Shown piece by piece: positions 1 through 12,600 of a stretch of DNA of 64,000 nt (position 1 is its first letter; every line of letters starts with the position of its first letter). Location: NCBI RefSeq assembly GCF_003597395.2, contig NC_133782.1, positions 4,606,096 to 4,670,095 of the forward strand, given 5' to 3'. This DNA comes from Chelonoidis abingdonii. Lineage: Eukaryota > Chordata > Testudines > Testudinidae. A program made the position numbers and the translations under genes. The notes under the pieces were generated by a model that worked only from the letters and a program-made list of their open reading frames with translations, did not search any database and was not told where the DNA came from.

Positions 1-600
1 CTCTGCCAGGCCCGCCCCCCGTGTCCCCAAGCCCTGCCCGGGGGGTCCTAGCCACCCCAGAGCTTCGGTTCCAGCTCCCGGGGAGAGGCGCCGCTTTCCT
101 TTCCAGCTTGCTCAGCTGCGGCCGCTGGACTAGGGGCTTCGGGAGCAGGGGGGAGCCAAGACGCGCCCCGCATGGCCCTCGGGGAGGCTGGAGGGCTGCA
201 GCCCGGTCTGCCGGGCACAGCGCTGGGGACTCACAGTTGCGGGTCGCTGGAGAATTCAGCCGCTGGTCCCAAGCGCAGCAGGTGGCAGGATCCCCCTACA
301 CATCAAACCCATTGCGAGCCATCCAGGCAGGGCTATATATACCCCGCCGCCCGCCAGGCCCCCCGCCACGTGACGGGCGGCTCGGCTCCTCGGGCGTGTG
401 TTTGGGGGGGCACAGATCTACCCCCCCCCCGATCGGGGAACCGCTGGAATCGTGACGTGCTGGGGAAGGGGAGCGGGGGGCGGATCGCCGGGCTGCACTG
501 GGGGACGGGGGGCGCTGATGGATCGGGGGGTTAATTGCCGCAAACATCTGTCTGCGCGGGGAGGCGGGGGCCGGCCCTCGGCGCTGGAGCTGTCCCAGGT
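1..600. promoter_or_regulatory. CpG island with TATA and E-box elements
   Basis: G+C- and CpG-rich block, sharply different from the sequence after about 740. It contains TATATATA at 334-341, CACGTGAC at 367-374 (USF/TFE-type E-box) and TGACGT at 453-458. On the minus strand a CT|GTGAGT donor ends at 235, about 75 nt downstream of the likely start set by the TATA, so a short noncoding first exon of a leftward gene is plausible. The TATA is symmetric, so a rightward gene is also possible. The gene itself was not identified. Confidence 0.6.
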
Positions 601-608
601 GCTGACTA

Positions 609-729
609 GGATGACCAGACAGCAAGTGTGAAACATCCAGCGGGGTGGGGTGGGGGTAATAGGAGCCTATATAAGAAAAAGCCCCAAATATCGGCACTGT
701 CCCTATAAAACCAGGACATCTGGTCACTC
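609..729. mobile_element. Chelonian-type MITE with TGACCAGA termini
   Basis: Imperfect terminal inverted repeats GGATGACCAGA (609-619) and TCTGGTCACTC (719-729) bound a 121-bp element whose interior (AGCAAGTGTGAAA, a G-rich centre, CCTATATAAGAAAAAG) I know as a very common turtle repeat. CAGGTGCTGAC occurs at both edges (596-606 and 729-739), consistent with a target-site duplication. A nonautonomous DNA transposon; its superfamily is not certain. Confidence 0.8.
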
Positions 730-1375
730 AGGTGCTGACAGGCCTGAGGGTTGTTCCCAGGAGGAGCCTGGTTCCTGGGTTCCCAATGTGCGGCCCTCAC
801 AGCAGGGACATGCCGGGGTGGGGCAATAGGGGGTCTGGGGGAGCGTGGAACTGAGGAAACGTGGCATTTTGTGTTTGCTGTCTTGGATAGTCCACCTGGG
901 GGGGCAGGCTGCCTCTGTCTGACCTACACAGCAGCCGCTTTCTATGCCCCCTTCCCTTAACAAATACACCGGTACCCACCTCTCTCTCCCCATCCCCACC
1001 CCAACATTCAGTGCCGAAAGTCAGGCCCCGAATTCCTTTCATGGGCACCTGAAAGCGGCCTGGTTTTCCACCCTGCACTGGAGCTCATTGTGTATTTAGT
1101 GCTTTTGCAAAGAAGTCACTGAGTTTGAAGGAGTCCGGCTAAGGATTTGGGGGCTCAATTTTAGGCATTCTTGAAAAAGTCTGTACTTCTACAGCCCCAC
1201 CTATGCTGCTATGTCAGTGCATGTGTTGGGTATGCACAGGGGTGTGTGTGTACCGTGCAATAGAACAAAAGATCAATATTATTTCTCTCTCTCTCTCCAC
1301 CTCTGTGCCCAGTAAATGCTGGAGCCTGCCCACTAACATGACCTGCCCACTACTATGGCCTGCACTGGATTAAGC
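730..1375. other. Unique flank, no gene seen
   Basis: Transition from the CpG-rich block to ordinary sequence. No splice-bounded coding segment or RNA gene recognised. Confidence 0.5.
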
Positions 1376-1560
1376 CAGTAGTTCTCAACCTATTTACCAC
1401 TGTGGGATGCATATGCAGCTCTCTGTGTGTTATGTGGGCCCTATCCACACAACAGCTCTACTACCTGTCTGGCCCTGAGCATGTCACATGGGCTGAAGTT
1501 GTTGCTGATTGTGCTGCAAGCCATCCCGCCAGCGGTTGGTCCAGAACCACTGGACTAAGC
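1376..1560. repeat. Interspersed repeat (GTTCTCAACC type)
   Basis: Starts with AGTAGTTCTCAACC and ends with CCAGAACCACTGGACTAA, the paired ends of a reptilian repeat family I recognise only loosely. A similar end (GGTTGAGAATCACTGCACTA) appears near 17550. Confidence 0.5.
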
Positions 1561-1835
1561 AATGAAGCTTTGCAGATTTAGTTGAGTAAAAATGTGAGCT
1601 GAGGTGTCTCTTTCATAAATTGTGAAGCTAAGTGATTTACCTGACTAGCGTGTCTGCAATTCTCCTGCTAGAGTGATTCATTTTATGAGCTCATGGAGAT
1701 TAAAACTTCACTTATGCTCTTGAAAGCAATTTTCCTCCTTTGGCTAAGTACAGAGGTAAATACTTTTCTTTGCCTAATCACCCACCAATGTATATGCCTC
1801 TTAATGCAAATTGTGGTTTGCAGGAGGGTTCCACA

Positions 1836-1836
<1 letters not shown>

Positions 1837-1908
<72 letters not shown>
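1837..1908. repeat. (AC)n microsatellite
   Basis: A perfect AC dinucleotide run of about 34 units at 1841-1908, preceded by an impure CACACGCGC start. Confidence 0.98.
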
Positions 1909-1911
<3 letters not shown>

Positions 1912-2138
1912 TACATCATTCAGACTTTGGAATGAAATGCTCAATTATTATGGTGATCTTGCAGAATTAAGATTCTCCTCAATAAACAGCTCAAGGGTGA
2001 AGAAATTTTTGCCATGCCCGAGCTTGGCTGCATGGAAAGAAGCACCATCCTTTAGGCAACCCAATGTGCAGGCTCATTTTGAAGACAAAAAGGAGGCTGC
2101 TTTCTTGCTATTCATTCAAAATATTCTAAGCAGAGTTT

Positions 2139-2159
2139 GCCTGCCTGCCTGCCTGCCTG
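2139..2159. repeat. (GCCT)n short tandem repeat
   Basis: Five units of GCCT. Confidence 0.9.
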
Positions 2160-5100
2160 AACATCACTGCCTGAAACCCATTCAGATGCAAACTGATTTA
2201 AAGCAACAGCAAAGAGTGTAATCTGCCAGAGAATGAGACTGCAATGTAAGTTTCATCTTTCCCACTTTCCCTTTATTGGAGTTCTTTGGTATCTGCTCCT
2301 TCGTTAGTTTCAGTTATTACCCAGGGCTGTAATTTAGGGTGCTCAGCTTGAGACTGATTTTCAGAAAGTGCTGGACGGCCCCTTCCCCCAGAATCAGGCC
2401 TCCCTTTAATGTGTCTCAAGTCTGGTACCCAAAATTACCAGTCACGTTTGAAATGTTGGCCTTGCACAGTGAAGAGTCCAAAGGCAGCTCTATTAGCTGG
2501 CCCAAAGAGGGAGGCCTTCTGAGGGCCACAGACAGCCAGCTGTATCATGGATTGTCATGTTTTTTCCTGGTGTGGACCACGCGCCAGAAGATGGAAGCCT
2601 CCTTTCCCATTTGTGGCCATCTCCCCTCTCACTGACAACTGAATAACATCCCTCTGGCAACTACAACAGTTACTCACATGGCAAAGTCACTTCAGGAAAG
2701 TATTTAGGGACAGATTTTCAAGGACACACATAAAAGCCAGGCACTCAATGCCCAGGGGGAGTGGGTGTGGAATGCCCTTCCTGCCTTTGAAAAATCTCCT
2801 CCTTAATCTCTTTTTAGCTTCTTTATGGTGTTTAGCAGCTAGAAACAAGGACTGTGTCACCAGCCATCTCTCCATGGACCACAATCCAGGGGATCGAATG
2901 GTGGCTTTCTGATTTGGATGTATATAGGGATAATATACAGAGTCCTCAGTTCTGGAAGGGATATTAAACCTTGTGCTTCAGGGATTAAGACAATCTCTAA
3001 TGTAAGGGGACCAGAATGAGACCTAATGTAGCAGGCAGATTATCTCACATCTGCTACAGTGAGGTTCTTAGGTATTCCTCTGAAGCATCTGGTGCTGGCC
3101 AGAGATGGGACACTGGGCTAAATGCACTGTAGATCTGATACAGCCTGTCAGTTCCCTATCCACTTTCCTGTCAAGCAATATTAGGATCTGACGTAAGTTT
3201 AGTCAAAAAATGTGAATGTCTCCCTTTTCTGTTTGAATGTGAGGCTCAGAGCTCTAGAAATGGTGTCTGTGAGAGAAAGAGAGGCTGAGTCCCATTTGGG
3301 TTGTGATCAGGATTGTAAACTGAAGTCAAAGCTTTGATGGGTCTTCTGAACATGGAAAGAGTTAACAAGAGAACACATTTCACCTGGTTATGGGTAGCAC
3401 CATGTCTCACTCAGATAATAAAGGCCAATCTACAGTGATTACACCTTATAAAATGCAATTCTCCCTAGGCAGACGTAATGACAAGTAACAGACACAGATA
3501 ACAACTGCTACTGTATGAAGGCATCATCTATAGGAACTCCTAGTATAATGGAACCGAGCAATCATTCATAATGGCATCTTGCTGCTATCATTACCTAAAG
3601 AAAAGGAAGATCTGGTGATAGAAGCTTTTTATCTTCATTCTCCCTCCTGGTTCAAATGCAAGGTGCTGTTCTGTACAGATTGCCCGTGTCTTTCATAATG
3701 TTTTGCCTTTTTCTTTTTGTGATATCCTATTCTGCGAATGGTACAGAGGAAGTCTGAATGTTAAATAATTGATATGGATGGTTATTCCTGAGGGCGAATG
3801 CTCCCGTGACAAATTTATGACATTTAGCAAATTCTTAGTGTCATAAATGAATGGAGATGCCCATAGATAAGAGTCACCTGCAGTCAGACTGGTTGATTCT
3901 GCCAACACTTACACACGTGAGTAACTTTACTCAAATGAACTGTCCCAATTAAATTAATGGCACTACCTGCATGTGTAAAGTTTCTTAGACGCACAAACAT
4001 TGGCAGGCTCAGGACCCTAGTTTGTCTGATGTAATTACATTTGCCAAGGGGCAGTACATAGTGACACTTGAAGTCCAAGTTTATTCTCTAGGTTTTATTT
4101 TATGTAGATGCTCAAAAGCTGTGAAGGAACAAGTATTAGGATGATTAAACCATCTATTCTGAGAAAGAAGTGTCAGAATATCTTCTAAGTCTGCAGTTGT
4201 GGGTCAGTGGGTTTTTTTTTTCTTTTTTGCCATTCAAATTGCTTTTGTGGGGAAGAAGTTGCAGCTGAGATGAGAACATTTTATAACTGATTCTAAAATG
4301 AAACCATGGTATTTTTTTCTCTTTTTGAGAGGAATGAGCTAGTCTAAGGGCCCAGCATTGAGCACTGGACAGGCAGACCCCCCATAGCTGCATAGAAGAC
4401 CATGGACAGCAGTGGACCTCTGTGCAGGATCAGGCCCTAAATTAGTTCACTAGCAGAGGATTCTGCTGAAACCATAAGTGTGAGATGGAGCATTTCCCGC
4501 TTTTCTGTGATTAGCTCTCCCTCTCTCCCCACTGCACCTGGAACGAAAACCAGCAGGGAGCTGTCTGTTGGGACAGTGGACTCTGGGTCCTCCTCTGAGT
4601 GTGACAGCAGTTCCCTGGCCCGCTCCAGCTTGCACCTTAGGTTGTTGTGTTTTTTGGTTCTGGCTCTTTGGGGAACAGATATGGCAAGGAGGGGTGTGAA
4701 GGCAGTCACCAAACTGCAGGCCTGGTGTTTCATTCATATGCTTGTTTATGAGAAGTAGTGTAGCCCCTGCAGAGTGAGTAGTGGGGAAGTTGAAGACTTT
4801 TTTTTTCTTTTAAATGGTGGTTCTGGAGATGGATGAATTTCCCAGGTGTCAGGTTGCAGCATCGCTCCAGATTCAAAAGGGGGCCAGCTGGCTGGTACCG
4901 CTCTGTGAATGGATGCAGCCAAATCTGTCTCAAATCTAGATTCGGCCAGAGACACTGATGGCATGTGGAGTAGTTAATCAGCTTAGAAGTAGCCCTGCTT
5001 GAGTGCTAAAGTGTAGAGAGAGCACAGATTCCTTCTGGAGCTAGCGTGCAGGCTGTGTGGAATTGCAAAGGTTGTTAAGTTAGTGTCAGCTTTGCAAGGA
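2160..5100. other. Intergenic sequence, no gene seen
   Basis: Moderately AT-rich, with only short chance ORFs on both strands. A CR1-like 3' end lies inside at 3040-3150. Nothing else recognised. Confidence 0.5.
3040..3150 (+). mobile_element. CR1 LINE 3'-end fragment
   Basis: Contains CATCTGGTGCTGGCCAGAGA, then ACACTGGGCTAAATG and GATCTGATACAGC, a diverged version of the reptilian CR1 3' tail (GGTGCTGGCCACTG ... ACTGGGCTAGATGGACC). Short and old. Confidence 0.7.
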
Positions 5101-5104
5101 GTGT

Positions 5105-5490
5105 CAGGCCAGATCTACACTAGAAAAGCTTAGCCAGCATAGCTATACCAGCAAACCCACCCAGGATCAAAATGGCTTATTCCAGACACAAGTGCTTTTG
5201 GTAGCGCAGCTTATACTGGTTCAAGGAATGAAATAAGATCTACCGGCAAAAGCACTTTTAGGTTCATATAGCTGCATTTACACTAGATCTTTTACCAGTA
5301 GAGCAACGGCATTAAAAATCAGACCCCTAATTGCTATACTGGGAAAAGCCCGAAGGTAGATGGAGCTTCACCAACATGCAAGTGCTTTTGCTGGCATAGC
5401 TTATGCCACGTGGGGAACTTGTCTAGGCTGTGCTTCTAACACACTAACTATACTGACAAACCTTTTCCTGCAGACCTGGTCTAAGGGATT
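5105..5490. repeat. CTACAC-type interspersed repeat
   Basis: Begins AGATCTACACTAGAAAAGC and contains the phrases CAGCATAGCTATACCAGC and GCTGGCATAGCTTATGCC, typical of a common turtle/crocodilian element with (GG)CCTTGTCTACACT ends. Probably a nonautonomous DNA transposon, or two nested copies. Confidence 0.65.
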
Positions 5491-5499
5491 TAGGGGGGA

Positions 5500-7320
5500 G
5501 ACCGCGACTGGATTTCAATGGGATTTGGGCACTAACTCCTTTAGGCCCCTTGGTTTATATTTTCGGTGACCTCTGCTTTAGCTAACACATGCAGACACTT
5601 CAGCCTGTGCCCTGCAGCATCACATGACTCAGTGATTCAAAGCCTCTGGTTTATGTCTTTTTACTGGTGCTATGGGGTAAAGCTAACCACTCTGGAGTAC
5701 AGGCTTCTCTGTCTGCCCATACTGGAGGAGCAAACAGCATCAGCTGCTGAGCTTGGTTGATTTGGTTTCCCCCTCGAAGATCCCTGGATCTCTTACAGGG
5801 GGAGCAAATGGCTCAGGTTGTCTCTTGTTAAGCTGAATGTGTTTGCTTGATCATCTTAACCTAGGCCGCATTGCACCGGAAAGTATTTACGTGAGATAGC
5901 TGGTTTGCCTCCAGCATCCTCTCTTGTCCCTGCTGGAATTCAGTTCTGACCGGAGCTTGTCACACCTGCATCGCTCTGTTATAGACTTGTTGTAAAGCTC
6001 TCTAGTCTCATCTCTTGGAGTCACTAAGGTTTCCAAAAACAGGTCATGGAATTCTTTACTTTGGCATTGCAGTAAGAGCAGCTCTGTACTTCCAGAGAGC
6101 TTGAGAATTTACCCCGTAAGACCTCTATATCACTGGCCCAAAGTTTCAGACATGTTCTTTTTCCAGGGCCTGGTTTTAGAAAGATGCCATGAGGCCTGAT
6201 TTTCAATGTGCTCATCACCCGCAGCGCTGAATGACTTTCAGTGGAATTGTGGGTACTGCAGCTCGGAAAATCAGCATCAGGTCTGTCCCCAATCTGGTCG
6301 AGAAGCGGAAACCGAGCTACAGTAATTCAGAGACTTGTCTGAAGTCTCCCAGGGGTCTGTGGCAGAACAGAGAACAGAACCTAGTCATGGTCCTGTGCCT
6401 TAACTGCAAGATCAGGCACCTCCAGCTCAGTGTCACACAGCAATTGAGCTGCTAACACCCTTTGTCACTGGCCTTCTGTGTCTGATGGTCTGAGTGGTTT
6501 CAGCTCAGTTTGAAACACAGATGCTATCTTGATGAGGAGAGATTGTTTTGCAGATTATGTTTATCATGCAGAGCTGTCTCAGGACTGCAAAGCTAGTTTT
6601 GTCCCTCGGTATCTCTGTTTTCCTTATGGCAAATCCTGCATGATAATGCTTTGGAACCTTTTTCTTTTGCCCCTGGTGTTTTAGGATTAGTCACTTAATC
6701 ATAGGAGAGACATTTAAAACTTTACCAACAGCTGAGTCTAATAAATAGTGTGTATAGTATTTGGAGAACTTGTTGCAGGATTTTTTAAAACATTTTTGTT
6801 CTATCACAGAATCAATGACACATTCATCGCTGAAAAGCACATGCAGATGTGCTGCCTGGGGATTAATTATTGTTTTATTTTTAAGGATGTCATTTTGTTT
6901 TCCTCTAGTAAAAACAGAAGGCAGCTAAGTGTTCATGAAGCTTTCAGTGATGTCAAACTCATCAGTTAGCTCCATTCATTGGATCATCCAAGCAGTCCCA
7001 TGGCTCTTGGGAGTCAAAGAGCCTCCCAATTAGGGATGTCTTGTCACGGGAGCTTTCCCTCGCTTGAAAAACTAGACGCGGATGTGGCAGTTCTGAACTA
7101 GGGACCATGACAAGTTCAGCTCCAGCAAATCATGGATAACTTTCACTTCTTTCTCCTGACAAATGGGTGTTTCCTAACAGCACTGAAAACTTTTTTCCAC
7201 TTGGAATCCCTTTCCTTCATCGTTACTAACATCTCGAGGCTGGCAGCCCAGAGTGGTTCTGATTCTTCCTACGCATGATGGGGCCAGGCTGGGACCTGAT
7301 CCATACAGCCAAATGAGAGA
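5500..7320. other. Intergenic sequence, mostly unique
   Basis: No coding exon or RNA gene recognised. A degraded MIR-like SINE lies at about 6205-6435. Confidence 0.5.
6205..6435 (-). repeat. Degraded MIR-like SINE
   Basis: The order GGCAGAACAGAG.ACAGAACCTAG then GGTCCTGTGCCTTAACTGC resembles the antisense of the tRNA-derived part of MIR/CORE SINEs. Highly diverged. Confidence 0.4.
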
Positions 7321-7329
7321 CAATACTTT

Positions 7330-8610
7330 TGTGATGGGTCCCCATCCCCTTTGGGTACCTGGGACTGGGGTACCACTGAGCCCACCTATATCACTGGCTG
7401 TGCCCCCTTTCCACTGTACTGTTATGCAGCCTGTCAAGCCCTTCCTGAGGCTTCAGACTGCACTTAACCAGCACACATAGAGGTAGGGACATACCCAGCT
7501 GCAGCTACACTCAGAGGCAGAGATCAGCTCTGCATGAGAAGGCTCAGCTAAGGAATTGCCCAATACTCAAGTGTACCCCACCCACCTCTAGAGGGTAAAT
7601 CCACAATTGTACCATCTTGCGCTGCTCAGAGATTTGTACAGAGAAAGCTCATGAAATTTGCCCCCTCCCTCCATGTGGAAAGGGATATACACAGCTTTCT
7701 GCCCTCAGTTGTGATTTCCACACACACTGGTTTTAGACAAAACAAAAGCAAATTTATAAATGACAAAAGATAGATTTTAAATGATTATAAGGAATAGCAA
7801 ACAGATCAAAGCAGATTACCTAGCAAATGAAACAAACACACAACCAAAGCTAATATACTAAAGAAACTAGTTATAAGTACCAAATTCTCATCCTAAATGT
7901 CATTTTAGGCAGATTGCAGAGATTCTTGAAGGCAAACTGCACCTACTTGCAGCTTAAAACTCCAGATCTATCTTTCACAGGCCAGACACCTTCCCAGCCT
8001 GGGCTCAGCCTTTCTCCTCCAGTTCAGTCTTTTTGTTCTTAGGTGTTTCTAGCAATCCTCTTTCTCGGGAGGGGAGTCATTGAAGAACGAACCACGATGA
8101 TGTCACTCCCTTGCCATAAATAGTCTTTGCATATGGCAGGAATCCTTTGTCTCCCAGTTTGATTCCCACCCCCGGTCAGTGGAAAAACACTAGTATTATC
8201 ATGGAATCCAGTACCAGGTGACTTGGTCACATGACCTTGTAGCCATAACTCAGAGGCTGTTTGTAGTGTCCCCACAAAGACTTCTCAGTGGGTGATTAGC
8301 ATCTTCAAAGACCTGTTGTTCTCCCTAATGTCCCTTCCCAGTGAGCCAAACTGATTCGCTCTCTGTCTAGTGGGAGTTCCCCAGGAGTAAACAAATTTGT
8401 AATAGCTGCATAGACAATATTCCCAACGTCAGCTACAAAAATGATACATGCCTACAAATAGGATAGTCATATTAGGTAAATCATAACCTTTCCAGTGATA
8501 CCTCACATGCCTTATCTTGCATAAAATACACAATAGTTATGCCATAATCATATCATAACAACATCTCTATGAAGAATATGGTGGCATAGTGTTGTAACTT
8601 GCAGAAAGTT
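7330..8610. repeat. Long turtle interspersed repeat, class uncertain
   Basis: A contiguous 1.3-kb block whose segments (AGCAAACAGATCAAAGCAGA, TTCTTGAAGGCAAACTGCAC, GACTTCTCAGTGGGTGATTA, CAGTGATACCTCACATGC) I recall as one recurrent unit in turtle genomes. No long ORF is present, so it is nonautonomous or a solo terminal repeat of a retroelement. I could not define terminal repeats or a target-site duplication. Confidence 0.6.
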
Positions 8611-9505
8611 TTAATAAACTAGCTGTGTAATGTTCAGAGCAATGAGAATACCCAGAAACATAGGCTCAGGAATTTGTAGCACTCATTCCCCAGCAAACTC
8701 ATCAGGGTATGTCATTAGGTTCTCCTCTGTCCTGGAGGTAGGCGTTCGCCCCACTGGGCAAGGGCATGGGTTGATCAATGGGTTGCTTGTGGGGCAGTCT
8801 GGTCTCTCTCACAGAGGGAAATTTTCTGTGTGGGCATGAGGGGAGGCAGGACAGAGCACAGCTGTGATTGTTCTCACTAAACCTGCAGCAGTGTCTGAAC
8901 CCATTTCTGTGTCTGGCATCTCCCAGATCTGCATGGCTGAGCCAGCTACAGTTCACCGGGAGATGGGTGATCAAGGTGGAACATTCCAGGGCATTTGTCC
9001 TTGAGCAGCAAGGTTTGCTTTCAGACAAGGGCACGGGAGGTTTGGCCACCTAGTGGGGAGAAAGAAATGAGAGACTTCTCCCCGCTCCCCAGCTGAGCAA
9101 CCCCACACACCCCTTTGAGATTAAAAACTAGAGCAAAGGGTGCAGCTAGGTGGAGCCGGCATTGACCGCTTTTCTCCCATCTCCCAGCTGAAGCCTGCTG
9201 AGAAGAGCTGGTAAGGTGCAACCCTAGCTTGGTGCAAACCCTGGCATACATGGTTGGACAGAGTAGTGCAGAAAAGCTCTGCAATGGGCTGGGATGAGCC
9301 AGGTAGGATCAGCATGGACTGCATCCCAGCCCTGGGGGAGATGCAGTCAGTGCTGATAACATTGGTGGGTGCTGACGGATGGCCAGATAGAATGGCAGAG
9401 ATGAATCAACGCCCTTATCTCTGCTTTCAGAATCAGGGGAGAGACTGAAATGAACCTGTACTTGTGAGTGGAAACTCTGCCACTGCGAAGCAGACGTGCA
9501 CTCAC
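8611..9505. other. Intergenic sequence, no gene seen
   Basis: Short overlapping ORFs on both strands with no splice-site or domain support. Confidence 0.45.
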
Positions 9506-9509
9506 TGTA

Positions 9510-9690
9510 ACCGGAAGAGTCTCCTGCACTTACACAGCACTTTCCACTGGGGCTGTTGTGGTGGTAAACCTCACAGCAGCCCAGGGACAGGGGTTGTCTC
9601 ATCCTCATTTTACTGTGGGGAAACTGAGTCACACAGCGGTTGAATGACTTATCCAAGGTCAGATGCCAGACTAGTGGTAATGTTGTTGCG
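9510..9690 (-). repeat. MIR-like SINE, antisense
   Basis: Contains CATTTTACTGTGGGGAAACT, GAGTCACACAGCGGTTGAATG and ACTTATCCAAGGTCAGATGCC, the reverse complement of the conserved MIR 3' and central region. Confidence 0.7.
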
Positions 9691-9699
9691 ACCCCCCCA

Positions 9700-12600
9700 G
9701 CTAAATTAATGTGGGTCTTTAGCCCCATCTAGTGGATGGTTAACCAAGAAGGCTTGCAACTCTGTTACTGCTTAATGCTTATGGACTCGGGCCAAGCGTT
9801 TCAGAAGGGACAGCTATGGTTAGGTGCCCCCATTTCTGTGGGTCCGACTCGAGGCACCTCAAAGGGTTTGACGTTCAGTAATTGCTGGGAAGCCACCCTC
9901 TGAAGCATCAAGCCCTTTCAGGCACCTCAGGTGGGCAGCTAAACCGGAAGCACCCACGATGACGAGTCACGTTTACAAATCTAGGCCTTAGCTCTTTAGC
10001 TTGGGCAATACAGGGTCATATTGTTCATGCCGAATGTCATGGCTCCAATTCCCTCTGTTGGGCTGGTTACCCGGTGTTAGAATTCACGCGTTCCCATGCT
10101 TGAAGCACCTCTACAAGTGCCTGCGTGTTAATTTACCACACCAGGATGTGGAACAGGCACATATATATATTTTTTTTGAATTCCACCTCTAAACACCATT
10201 GAGTGCGCTCGGTGCCCAGCCCACACGTTAGAAAGCCCAGCCCTCACCACACCCAGGGATTGTCCATCCATTTCTCCACCTCTGCCCACACCCTCATCAG
10301 TGGCCTTAGCAATGAGGGGAGAGAGATGGCTCTTGCAGTGTGCAGGGAAAGATTACACACCTGGGCCAAGGTGTGTGGGGGCAGGGGAGTGACTCCCCCA
10401 CTCAATACCCCTCCCGGAGAAGCATCCTGCCAGAAGCTCCCTCTGGTTAATATTAAGAGAGTCTATGGTGGTCTTGCTGTGGTGTAGGCCACAGGCAGAG
10501 GGGTTCTCTCAGGTAACCAGGCCTCAGGGCTTTATAGGGTCACACCAGTGCCTTGACCTTCATCCATAATGTTTCCGTTGTTCACCTGAGAGGCTGCATG
10601 GGGCAGCTTTGCCGCTTACTGCCCCGTTCTGAGAGGGACGGGATGAACCCACACAAACCACATGGAAATATCTTACCCCAGGGATGGGTCCTGTCACCAG
10701 GCTGACGTGCAGGTTTTGTGCTGCCCCTCCAGCTCTGGAGAAGGCGTCTCATGGGCTGACGAACCTGAGATTGACCTTCATGTTTCACCATTCTCAGGTT
10801 AGACAGTCCTCGAAACACCCCTCACCTGGGCAACGGCCAGGCTCCTCCTGTGGGACGTCTTCCCCTGCCTGGCCCCTGCAATGGAGATGAGAGCGGGAAG
10901 AGTTATACATCCCCCTCCCTCTTAGACAACGTCTAAACACCATGTCTGCTCACCGCATCGGAGCTTTTCATGGGCTAGAGTGAATTCCAGTCCTCCCCCG
11001 CCCCATGCCAGCTGCAGGTACTGTGCCATATTAATAACCATTCAGGGGGCTAGTTCTCAAAACAGCAGCCAGCTGACAGCATGAGTTAATGGCAGGAAAT
11101 TGTGTAGCTGTCTACCATGGTCTAGGCTAGAAGCAGCTGCAGTGAGAGCCATACACCGGCACTGGAAAGTTTCCCCGTTGTATGTGCCGGAGGGGCTCCC
11201 TTACTGCCCTCTCCCCACTGCATCGGGGGGTCTGCATGGATGTATTGTATTGATTTTAGGCCTTCTCTGCATGCAGTGGCACTTTGTTGCTGTCACGGCA
11301 CACTGGCTGAAATATGTCATGACTGGTCTCCTGCATTGGGGGTGGGTGGGGGGGGATCGAATATTCAGAACCTAAGGCCCACATGCAAAAGAGCACGTGC
11401 AGATGGTTACCCTGAGAGCACGGGCAACTCCTGGGCCTGCCAATGGCTATGGCACGTACAGTCGTGGGAACTGCATGTGCACATCCAGAGGGTTGCAATC
11501 ATGCGGGCGTTCTTGCATGTGGAATCTCTGCCCTCCAGTTTTAAAATTTGTCCTTTTTTATCTACGGGGAGAGAAGGCTCCCACCTCGATCAGTTGCAGC
11601 CCCACTCTCTAGTTCAAATGAGTTTGGGGTGGGAGAGATGAGGAAACATTTTGTGAACCATTCCTTTGATACACGTTCCCAGTTACAATCCCTCTACTCC
11701 CAGCCAGGCATTTCAGCTTCGTCCCCTCCACACCAGCTTGAGGGTGCAGTAACAGCACCGTCTCAGAGGGCTTTTCAGGGGCTGGCTTCCAGGCGTGGGT
11801 TGCTGGGCCATGCAAGGCCTAAGCAGCTAGATGGGCGGGTACCATTTGGCAAAGCAAAAATATACCTTAGGATGCTGGGATTCGCCTGCTAATGGCACCC
11901 TTATACCTGTGCCTGATTCAGTGCTCTCGATTCTGCGTTTGGCTCAGTGGTGAATGTTGCAATTACAGAGACCCTGCCCACCCCAGGGAAAGCCCATTCA
12001 GTAACGCTAGCATTGCTCGCTTGTTCGACAGGCACCTACATTATGACCATAAAAGGGCAACTATCACTTTGAGGCTGGGGCGGCTGATGCTCTCCATCAG
12101 AAGGGCCTGAGTGGCTTGACAGGGCTCGGGGTAGCATTCCTGAGTCAGCTTTTCCATGCACTGCCACTGCTGCGAGAAACGGCGCTGGGTGAGTCAAGAG
12201 CAGTGGCACGTCCACCTCCATTGAGATGGCGACCGTTGGTGCCTTGATGCTCCCAGCCTGGGCAGCAAGCGCTTGCTGGAGCCCAGGCGCTGCCCTAATG
12301 CCTAGCCAGGTAACACACTGCAGTCCAGCAAGTGACCACGCTGCCGCAGGCTTCCCCGCTAGGACTGGGCGCTGTTGGAGAGCATCTCCCAAGCACTGCT
12401 GCACACATGGTATTGGTACCCCAGGCATTACGGACTGTGACCATGGGTTCCTTCTCTCCCTGTCTTGATGTGGGGATTCAGCCCCTGGGCCGGGGAATGG
12501 CACATCAGCACTGCCTCCCTCCCCTTCAGCTGGGCTCATTTCAACCCAGCACAGAATATAGAAGACTGTGGAGTCCAGGGATTGCAGGAGAGGCTTGGCA

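Noticed and set aside
1693..2221. ORFs rich in His-Thr or Cys-Val repeats
   Set aside because: They are translations of the (AC)n microsatellite.
12036..12539. 167-codon open frame on the minus strand
   Set aside because: Low-complexity Pro/Ala/Gln-rich translation without a recognisable fold, and overlapped by similar-length frames on the plus strand.
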